A stretch of DNA of 64,000 bases from Xiphophorus maculatus (lineage: Eukaryota > Chordata > Actinopteri > Cyprinodontiformes > Poeciliidae): the NCBI RefSeq assembly GCF_002775205.1, contig NC_036453.1:14092594-14156593 (forward strand), given 5' to 3'. Positions within the stretch are counted from its first letter, which is position 1. Every line of letters starts with the position of its first letter. Under the pieces are notes generated by a model, which saw only the letters and a program-made list of their open reading frames with translations, was not told the DNA's origin and did not search any database. The position numbers were made by a program, and so were the translations under genes. Positions 12,898-24,300 of the stretch are shown piece by piece.

Positions 12898-15259
12898 AGC
12901 AGCAGTTAACAGGGTACTTCCTGGGCTTTGTCTAGTTCAAACTCCAGATCTGATCAGTGTAAACATCCAAAGGATTCAGGATTCAGTCTTCTTCAGTAAG
13001 AGTCTATCCGCATCTATTCTCGACTTGCTCATTTTCCCCCTCAATCTAAAAAAGTCTTCCAGATTTGAGGACATATCACCACCTTCTTTAGGTTGTAAAA
13101 TCTAGACATCTTGGATCTGCAGTACGTTGGAAATATCTTTGCCGAATGTTGAAACAAGCAGAAACTGGGTTCAAACCGAGTAGTTGCAGTAGAAACGATG
13201 TTCGTCTTGCCATAGTGGAGTCGTTTTCTGGGAAGGTTTTCTCTGTGCTCTCCCCTTCAGGCCAGCCAGGGGGACGTTGGACACGCTGTGGGACTACTGA
13301 CCACCCAGACTGTGGAAGTTCAGGACTCTGCAGAGCCACAGGAGTCCGGCGCGTCTGCAGAGACCTGGGACAAACAGAGAGGTGCACCGTGGCAATATCT
13401 GACTGGAAGACATTTAGATGTACCATTGTGCATGTTTTAATTTATAACAGCATAGGAAGGCAGAATGAAGGAAGATTTTGATATGGTAGCTGAAACTCTA
13501 TAAGAACTGTATCAACTTAAAAAAAGATTGAAAGCTGTAAGCATGATATTTATAAGGTTACTTCTTATTTTGGTAAAGTGAAGGATTGATCCATAAGCTC
13601 TGATTTCCAACAGAGTTGAAGGTCACAACATTTCTAAAGTCACAAACTGCAAACTGCTCAAAAATGCCGCATTTTTCAGAAGTCATGTATTATTTTTCTT
13701 CACCTTTAAAACAATGTATTGTTTTGTGTTGAATTGTCATATAGAATTGTAATAAAAGACATTTCATTTTGTGAGATAATGTGAAAAAGAGGCATGAATG
13801 TGTGAGGCACCATATTTTTGTGGGTAATAGTGTAAAAAATAGAGTCCTTAATAAGATACATTTAAGTAAATGCTTGTAAATTTTGTTGTTTGAAACTAAA
13901 CAAACATGAGACAACTATAAATGCACACATGTTGAGTTTAAGTTTATCTGATGTTTCTTCGGGGTTTTTTAGGACTTCCTAAAGATGAACTGCAGACGGC
14001 CATTGAACTTAGCCTGCAGGAATCCCACAATGCTGAGCAAGAAGAGCGTGAGTTCAACAGGTAGGTTTAATTAATTACTCTGTTTTTCTTTCAGAGTTAG
14101 AATTATTCTGTCATTTATTTGGGGTTTTATCGACATGATTATGACGATAATCATATCGTCCTTATGATTAGGACGATAAGATACATCATGTTTCATATTT
14201 ACTGGCACTTGTTTTAAGAAAACAAGAAAAGAAAAAGAAAATAAAACCAACTTTCGTACACTTTCCAATATTTAATTCCAACAGTAAAAGAAAAAAAAGT
14301 TTTTGGTTTATTTTTTTTTACAAAATAAGGTTTCACAATTTGTGACACGGAACAATTTCTTTGAAGGTAACAGGGGAAACAATATTTTTTTCTATGTTTG
14401 TGAAGCCCATTCTCTCACCCAGCTTCAAAAGGGGAAAGACAGGAAAAAGTCTTTTTGACCAATTTTGATATAAAGCTTTCTAGTTGCTTTTTCTTGACGT
14501 GTCCAGTAGCTTTGATCATGATAAATCAGTTTGAGCTTTTCCACTCAACTGTTTTCCGTGAACGAACTGATATTCATGACATCAGTCAATGTGGTATTCT
14601 GCTCACAATCAATGACGGGATAGTTACTTTGAAAAAGTAACGTTAATCAGATTACTGATTTCTCCTTGAGAAAGTAACTTACATTACCGATTACTTGATT
14701 TGGAAAGTAACTAAATTAGATTACAAGTAACGTTTTAGTTACTTTCAGCAGCAGCTGACAACAACCCCTCCACCACCGGTGAAAATGACATTGAGCTTTG
14801 CCAATACTTATGTGATTGCTGATTATTTCAGTACCATCAACGATGTCTCTAAACTTATAAGGCTGACCTCAAGGGGAAACTGTTAAATGGTTACAACAGT
14901 CCAAAATAAAAACTTAACTAAAAGTAATTTTTACGTGTTTTTATGTGTTCCACTATTATCAGAAAGACTCTAGATAGGGTTTTAGGGCCTCCTCCCCCCC
15001 AGCCTCCAGGTTCTGTGTTACGGCCCTGCGTTTGGTGTCACAGCGCAGAGCGCAGCGCTTCTCATGCGGCTCCACAACTCAGATGGCTGCACAGATTTGC
15101 GACACTTGTCTTAATCTTAATGATTATAATGGCGTTCAGTTGTGCAGCTTTACGGACACGTTCATTCGTGGCTGTTTTTGCGCTTATTGCGCCGCTCATA
15201 TTAGTCTCGATGTTTGCAGTTCTCTGGAGCGCAACGCGAAGCCCGACGTCATTCACAGG

Positions 15260-15351
<92 letters not shown>

Positions 15352-18300
15352 ACTTATATAAAAACATATATTTATATTTATACATATTTATATTACCTTG
15401 ACATTAGCAATGACACAGATGAACATTTCCCTGTTCATTCGGGAAATGATGAACAGGGAGAGCCTGACTAAAACTACCTGGATGTCAGACAACATCTGGG
15501 TCTCATTGTGTGTCTCTACTTATTTCCAGGCCCAAATGAGCAACTTCATGTTCAAAAACAAGCCCAGAAAAACCGCAATTTGCGACTTTAAAAAAAAAAG
15601 TAATAAATAAATAAAATGCAAGCAAAAAGTCACTTATAATAATCGGACTTGACAGAAACTCAAAAGAGTTTCTGATTGTCCAGCAACAAAATGCGCATCT
15701 CTCTCCTCCCTCCATTGTTTACGTTTCTGTCGCTGCTGACAACTGTCGCCTAGAAACGGCGGTCGCTCCCCAAGACACCTAGAGGAAATAAAATTACATT
15801 ACTAAAGAAAATAGTAACGAACAGTGATTTGGATAAGTAACTTTAATCTGGTTACTGGATTTGAAATAGTAACGCATTAGATTACTCGTTACTGAAAGAA
15901 GAGGTCCGTTGAGACAAAGTGACGAGGTGGCACAGATCGTCTGATTTGTAGGCCTATTACGTCACAGCGCTGCGTGTACTCTTGTGCTGAGACGTCATAG
16001 GTTGTGATGTCACTACTGCTTTGTTGTGTAACACAGTGTATATATAACTCCTGTTGGTAAAATTCTACCACATTCCAAGACAGTACTAGAGGAGACAGCA
16101 TCGAATTAAATTTAACACAGCAATGGATTTACTGGCAGATTCACTGAGACAAGAGCTGCAATATTTAGTAAAGGACTGTGTCATCCCTGCGATCCAGGAA
16201 TACATCAGTCAGATTCTGGAGGAGGATTGGGACCATTTTGAACTGCTACACCTGGGGGAGAGTATTACAGAGAGGACAACATACCTTTTACATTACCTGA
16301 CGGAGGTTTTCTCTGATTTCGTTTGGGACGTCCATGAGAACCTGAAGTACAAATATGGCGATTTAAAAGCCATATTTGGAAGCCAGGTGTCTCAGGCCTT
16401 TGCCCGGGCTATGGGAGTCGACGAAATCATTCATGGAGAGTGTGCCGAGGTATTTGACGTGCTTTTTCTGAAGCACGTTATATCTGTGGTGACATCTACT
16501 GTGGATGATGAAAACCCCAAGTCATTCCTTAAGCTGGGTTTAAGGCTCGGTTCTTTGGTTAAAACTGTGGTCAGTATCGTCCAAGAACTGACAACAGCGA
16601 GAAGACAAATTGAAGAACTGAGGACGTCCTTTGAGGAAGAGAGAAAGGACATAATCCGACTTTTTGTTAAGTCGTTGATGTGTCGAGGCATCAGGGAGTC
16701 CAACACACGTTGTTGTCTTGGCTCCCTGAAAGAGGCACAGGAACGCATTGTTCAACATATCTGCGCTAACATCGAGGGCCAGCCAGACGAAATCCGGCAG
16801 AACTGGATTCCAAGCTTGACCAAAAAGGTCTTCAGGGACCTTACGAAAAGCTTGGGCTGTTCTGCTGGATGGACTCTGGCGTTCATGGAGCATGAGGTAG
16901 TTGACGACACAATTGTGTTGTGTCTTTTGAGTCAACTGGAAAAGCACCAGAAAAAGGGTTGTCATTTTATTACAAGACTTTTTTCTGGTGCTAGGAATAT
17001 CTTGTCCCGGTGTTTCAACAAATGAGGGCCGATAGTGACATACCTTTGTCAATCCTGGCTCCATGACTCCCCACTGTGCCTCCGCCTCTTTGCGCCTCCG
17101 TCGGTCCTGGTATCGTAGACGCCTTTCTGTTCCTCCATCGGTCCTGGTATCGAGACGCCTTTCGGTTGGTTGGTTGGTTGGTTGGTTGGTTGGTTGGTTG
17201 GTTGGTTGGCTGGTTGGCTGGTTGGCTGGTTGGTTGGTTGGTTGGTTGGTTGGTTGGTTGGTTCTTATTCATTAATTTTAAATATGTATTGTTTTTAATA
17301 CTGTGTGAGCACTTAATTTTTGGTGAAACTGAAACTTCAACGCTCACGTGGGCAATGACAGTGAGACCTGGAGGGGCATGTTTGCGAGGTACACCCCCTC
17401 CATCTGAACTCGAGTGGTGACAGAACAACAAAGAAATAGTAACAAAGACACAGGTGAACATTTTCCTGTTCATCCGGGAAATGGTGAACAGGGAGAGCCT
17501 GACTTAAACTACCTGGATGTCAGACAACATCTGGGTCTCATTATATGTCTCTGCTTATTTCCAAGCCCAAATGAGCAACTTCATGTTTAAAAACAAGCCC
17601 AGAAAAACCACAACCCGCGACTTCTGGAAAAAACAAGCCCAAAGTCAGAAACTCAAAATAGTTCCTGATTGTCCAACAACGAAATGTGCGTCCCTCCCTT
17701 CTTTACGTTTCTGTCGCTGCTGATACTGTCATAGAAACTGTGGTCGCTCCCAAAGACGCCTAAGAAATACAATGAAATTACAAAAGAGAATAGTAACGCA
17801 CAGTGATTTGGATAAGTAACTTTAATCTGATTGTGGTATTTGAAATGGTAATGCCACTTTGGCATCGGACCACTTTTTTCAGTAACGAGTTACAACACTC
17901 GTTACTGAAAAAAGTGGTCCGGTGCCAAAGTGGTCCACGTTGCAAAGTGACGTGTTACTGATATCACTGATCACTATACCTAGTGTTCTAATTTCCCAGT
18001 CTTATATATTTATTTATTGACAATTTTGGCTGGATCTGTCCTCCATAGATACAATCTTTAAAAATAATAATGTTTAGCAATCTCTTCTCTGTTTAAGGTA
18101 TTTTAGAGCCTGCCTGTATTTAATATAGCCGTCAGTCTGATGTTTTCAGGAAGATAATTTGATGTCCCACAGAGCTCTGGAAGCCAGCGCTGAAGAAAAT
18201 GCAGCACGAATGAAGAGGAAGAGATGTGAAGCGCAGAGTGAGATGTGCAGCCCTGCAGACTGGATCCGTCAGGATGACTGGCCCGTCGGCATCCGCAACA

Positions 18301-21300
18301 TAGGAAACACCTGCTGGTTCAGTGCTGTCATCCAGGTGAGAGTGAACACCTCGCGTTACGTTTGTGTCATTTCTGTAAACCAGAAGCTTGTAGTGTGCAG
18401 AAGCTTCCACTTGGTGTATGTACTCTATGGGGCAAAGTAGCTTTGCACAACTATTCAACTTAACAGCTAAGCTTTGCAGAAATTCTGTAAAAAAAAAAAA
18501 AAAATTTTAAATACAATATAGAATTTTATTTCATTTATTTAAACACAAAAACTGAAAGTAAATTAGTCCCCATTCACTCTAATAGGTTCAAATTACTTTC
18601 CACAAGGAATTCAACAAAGTATTGCACATGAAAAGTTAAATAAACAATCAGAACAAAAAGCATAAATACCGCAGCCTCAGAAATATCTGGTAAAAATGTA
18701 TAAAAAGCCTTTAATAAAATAGTTTTATTGCAGAGTCACGAACCAATCTTGTAATTTCATTTTAAAGGCAGCAAAAAAAGCTTCAACTTCCTTTAAAATA
18801 CATGCAACTAAGATATTTTATCATTTATGCTTTCATTAAGTTGATCTGTGTATCTAAGGATATTTCCTTCATAAACTAAACATTTAGCTAACTAATTAAA
18901 TATTTGGTTTGAACTCATATATATAAATTTTTTCATAAGATAAGCCGTTTTAATGGGAATACAGATGTTTACCGTTGCACCGACTCACCAGCAAGAGTCT
19001 ACTTCGCAAGGTCCAGCTTTTATTTTGATAGTCCACTTCCAGTAGTGGAATTTTTTGTGAATATTTAGTTTAGAGCTAAATATTTAGCTTATTTTCTAAC
19101 TAAATGCTAACTGCTTGCTTGCTAATTATGTGTTTAGTTTGAAACTGACATTTTTATGTGAAAAATATAGGCTTGAAAATGTAAAAATTAAACCTCCATT
19201 TCTTTCCTCTTCTGAGAGGCTAAATAACCAAAATGATTCCTGTTCATTTTTGACACTTTTCTGAATGGAAGCACAACACACACCAACACCATCGTATATT
19301 TGTTTTAGCGGGGAGCAGAATAAATGTAGATACAGTTGTTCAAATGTTCAAACAAGCTTTTACACTTCTGTTTCTGCTTCTTGCCAAATTTATGAGCCTC
19401 CCAGATACTTCAATTTATTGCTGCTGTTTAGCAAGGTCCTATGTGACTCCAAACCAGCGTTGACGACATGGCTGCAAGGGGATGTTGCTCAAATTTCCTC
19501 CTCATCATTATTTCCTGCTAATGAGGTTAAAAATCGACCTGAAAAACAAACTGGAGAGAGGAGGGGAGGGGGAGGGCGGCCTTCAGCTAAATCAGAGCAA
19601 ACAGTTTTTATCTCAGCTGCTAATTGTGTTATAAGTCCATTCCAGACTGAAGCCACGCAGGCCTATCAGGTGGCTCGACAGAAACCAGAACCCTCTCTGA
19701 GGTACGCAGCCTCTGCGGTTAATTGAGCGCGGAGCGATGCGAGGACGTCCACAGCAGACAGAGACAGGAGAAGGGGATTGTTTGTGTCTGTTAAACTGAG
19801 ATATGCTTCTGTCTCCATTTAGGCGTCAGGCGGTATTATCTGAGGAGGTGTTGTTGGAATACTAATGCTCTCCTATTTTCTGAGTTAACGCCATTTCCTC
19901 TGGTTCAGATCGAAGCTGAGTGACTGCAGGATTCAATGGGCGGCTCATAAATTACAGTAAACCTGAGATAAGGCATAACTGAATTTCCCTCTCTAACGGG
20001 AACGCTGAGAAGCATTCTTCACTCACCAGGTTATCGTGGTATTGACCGCAGGTGTCCTGTAACAAACAAGTAAAACTTTTTGACATTTGTCACAAAACAT
20101 AATCGGCAATGAAACAAAACGTCTTATGTTAATAGAGTCATATTTTACAAAATTTACTTTGTTATCCACATCTGGCACAAACTTTAAGGTTGATACAGGG
20201 CACATTCACACCAGTCCTGTATAATCCCCTTTAATCCAACTCCAGTCCATTTTCCTAGAAGGCCCGGTTGGTTTGGGGAGGCGTGAATGCGTAATCAAAA
20301 TCAAAAAGGCGAACTCTGGTCTAACTACAACCCTCGGCCTCAGTTTGATTGAAGTGAACTCTGGTGCAGTTTGAATGCATACTTAACGCCATGTGGTTCG
20401 AAAGCAGGAAGGTTTTTGGCATTCCTGCAGCCTACAGCCAGGGCATTCTGGGTAAATACAACCAAAACAAACACAAGAGTCTGGCGATAACGGGAGAAAT
20501 GACTCATGGTCTTTTAGAAAAGACCAAAGCGAAATCCTACAACTGCTAAAATCTGATGCCACTCCATGTTTTTTTTTTTACATTTTGTGAGAAAGAAAGT
20601 TATTCTCAGTGTCTTCTTCAGACGTTTTCATGTTGTGGCTTTCAGTTATTCTTGGTGCAGCGCCACCACAGGCGGGGAGGAGAGCAGGATTCTTAATTGG
20701 TTTGGTTTGTTTGACACAGGGCAGTGAGAAAGCGACTTGGAGCAGCTGAAAATGTAGCAAATGTTCCAATTTTAGTCCCCAATTAAACCGAATCTACCAG
20801 ACTGTCAGGAGTGAAAACATTGTTAAATTGCTTGTTCTGTCATCTTGTTGCAGTCACTCTTCCACTTACCTGTGTTCAGGAGGCTGGTTCTCAACTACCA
20901 TCTGTCAGAACGAATTCTGGAAAAGTGTAAGAGTCATGCTGTGAGTAGTTAGCTTTCTGCTACATATTTCCTTCCTGCAGACAAAATGCAACTGGCCATG
21001 GCAAAACCAGGAACACGTTTCCCTGAGGGCATGTTGAGTTATGTAAGATTCTGAAAATGTAGATTCTAACCTTTCTTTCACTAGTATATTCAGGAAAAGA
21101 ATCTTTATTTTCCCAGAAATTGGTAGTTGCTATCTTTTCTCCCGGGTTTTGCTCCGGCCTCTTGTTCCTGGATTTCCTGTGGCGCGTCACAACTGGTTTT
21201 TTTGCATATAAATTGTCCTTAAAAATGACCTAAATTTCAAAGACATTGTGACAGTGTTTAAGCTGATGTTTGACTGAGACTTTCTGACGGCAGGACAAGA

Positions 21301-24300
21301 GGAACATTGCCTTCATGCAGGAGCTGCGGTGCCTGTTTGCTCTCATGGTGGGATCCACTCGCAGGTTTGTGGATCCCTCTGCTGCGGTGGAGTTGCTGCG
21401 CGACGCCTTTCGGACCAGCGAGGCTCAGCAGGTACAAAACACAGCTCTTTCCTAGAAACAGGATACCTGAAGAATCCAACCCACTTGTTGATGAACAAGT
21501 GTCTCATAGCTCAGTCACACTGGGCAGAGACTGTCCAACAACACCTCATTATCAGCTGCAGACCAGTTTAGCTTCCCTGAAATATGGACCCGTTGCTGCC
21601 AGGAACGTATGAATGTGCAGCTCTGACACGTAAACAGTCTCATGCTGTCAGATTGAGAAATAACTGTCAAAATTAGAGGCAAATTTAAAATCTAAGTTCA
21701 CCTCTGAGTGCTTAAATGGACAAATAAAGGGTCTAGAGTGGTCTAGTCAAAGTCTACACTCATGATGTACCTTTACACAGGTTGTTTGTGCTGTGGAATC
21801 CTCCACTCTGGTTGAATTGAAGCGGGTGGGCGGATGGCTGGACGGACGGATGTTTTGTTGTGACAGACAGTTAAATGTCTTCGTCTGCTACTTTCAGGAT
21901 GTCAGCGAATTTTCCCACAAACTGCTCGACTGGTTAGAAGATGCCTTTCAACTGGCCGCCAACGGAAAGTAAGTCATTAGTTAAAGCTGTCAGCAGCTGC
22001 TTTTCACTTACAAATGTGCACAAAACTTTGTCAGGATTGTGTTAATGATGACAAAACACAATTTTGCAATTACTGTGTTTCCATTAAATAAGAAATGCAG
22101 CTACAAATCACATGTGAATAAGTTAATTTAGAGCATAAGTCATTAAACATAATGGATGTGATGGATGTAAGCATGTAATTCAGCCATGAATTACATCATC
22201 TATCAGTCATCAGAGGAGACCTTGCCGTCTTAATCAGGCTTAGGGAGGACAAGCTCCGCCTACTTGGGAGCTGCTATGTATGCAGCGTTTTGCTATGGAT
22301 TCAACCCTCTGGTGAAGTCACCTGCACATTCTCCAAGGAGGTTGCTTCTGTATACAAACTGGTGTGACTCCTGTCATTCAAAGTGTTTCCATTGAAGTTC
22401 TGCAAAAATACATAAATTTTGATACGGCTGAGAAACCACCTCATCCTAGAGGGAAAAGTTTTTATCAAAAAAATTACTTCTTTTTTTTTTCCAAAAGTGG
22501 CATGTTTTCATTAATCAAATTTATTTTGGCAATTCCAGTTTGGAAGCTGAGCTAGTAAAGCAACTCACTCTGACAGAAGATCAATTCAGGCAGAACTGAG
22601 GAGGTGAAATCTCATTATCTGAGAAAGAGTTTGTGCAAAAAATGCAACAAAGATGTTTTATGTAACACATAGAGGTATCCTATTGTCCTTAAAAGGAAGC
22701 AAAACATTTAACTTTTTATGAATCAACGTGAAAACATAACATCCACCTTTGTATTCAGGAACGCAGAAGACAAGCAGCAAAACCCAATGGTTCGGCTTTT
22801 CTATGGCACCTTTGTAACGGAGAGGCGACATGAAGGTGAGTGCTTTACGACTCTTCATCCTTCCGTCACCCACCCGGGGTTCTGTCTCAGTCCAATCTGT
22901 GTGGTTCGGTTCAGGCAAGACGCTGTACAACATCGAGCAGTTTGGTCAGTACCCTCTGCAAGTCAACGGCTTCAGCAACCTGGATGAATGCCTGGAAGGG
23001 GCGATGGTTGAGAAGGAGATCGAGTCGCTGCACTCGGACCACGCCGTCACGTCTGGCCGAGAGGTGAGCGGTTCGAAATAAGTCAAAATATTAAATGCTG
23101 AATATTCCGTAAGTTTCTGTCTTCCTGCTAAAGCTCGCTGTGTCTTTTCTGACTTGCAGAGGTGGTTTAAAAAACTACCGCCGGTCCTGACCTTTGAACT
23201 TTCCAGATTCGAGTTCAACACTCAGCTCGGGCGTCCCGAGAAGATACACAAAAAATTAGAGTTTCCACAAATTGTTTACATGGACAGGTAATACAAAAAT
23301 CCTATTTAATTTCATGAAAACTTACAGAAATATCTTAATCTGCACCTTAGTAAATTTGAATATTAATAATACAATCCAAAAGGGAAAATAATAAACAAAT
23401 CATCTATTACTCTCTGTATGTGCAAGCTAAATAAATGAGATAAAACAACTTGTTTATGCTACTTTAAGCATGTTTTATTTCACAGATATCTTCACAAAAA
23501 CATAGAACGGACCAATGAGAGGAGAGGGGAAGTGAAGAAGCTCAAGGAGCAACTTGCCGCACTTCAACAGAAACTTGAGTGGTAAGAAACAGGAATCCAA
23601 TAAAAATATAAATTATTATTATTATTATTATTATTAAGAATCCAATAGGGACTAAAGAAGCAGAAAACAAAGGCTAGGTTCACACAGCAGCCAAATGCAA
23701 CCCAAATCTGATTTGGGCCGAATAAACTTTTCACAAGAAATAACTTTGGCCATTATTTAAGGAAGGTTAGAATGTTTTACTCTTTCACAGATGTCTGCAA
23801 TTCTGATCTTTTCACCTAAAACAAAATCTGATTTGTGGCACTTCCATATGTGGAATTAAGTCACATTGCATTTTATCTGATTTTACATCATTAATGTGAG
23901 ACACGTCATAGTTCTGCACAGAAGAAGCCAGACGTGGTAAATCCAGACGTAAACAGTGGCTAGAAAGCAGAAATGTGAATTATAGAACCTAACATCAAGA
24001 TCTGCTGAATGAAGGTAGCCAAAGAAATAAACTTAGTTTTTGTCAACAATGATTGGAACAGGACACAAGAAGCATTAAAAGAAGAATAAAAAAGAATAAA
24101 AACTGATGATTAAGCAACCTTCCAACTGAGACGCTAAACATCTGAACACCAAAGCAGCAGATCATTATAAGTCTTTACCTAAATCTGTTTTGTTTCTGGT
24201 CTAAGTTATAAAAACTACGGCTCTGGACCGATGAAGTACCCTCTAGCCGACATGCTCCAGTTTGTTCTAGAGTTTGCCACCACCAAACCCACCAGCGTTT

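Noticed and set aside
12656-13105. 149-aa ORF with His/Thr repeat
   Set aside because: It reads through the true exon 2 of usp28 and then the CA microsatellite after its donor site.
14943-15401. ORFs of 76-152 aa around the TA microsatellite
   Set aside because: They run through a (TA)n tract and lie inside the left repeat copy. Overlapping frames on both strands arise from the repeat.
17063-17420. Gly/Leu/Val/Trp repeat ORFs over the GGTT tract
   Set aside because: Translation of a microsatellite in several frames.
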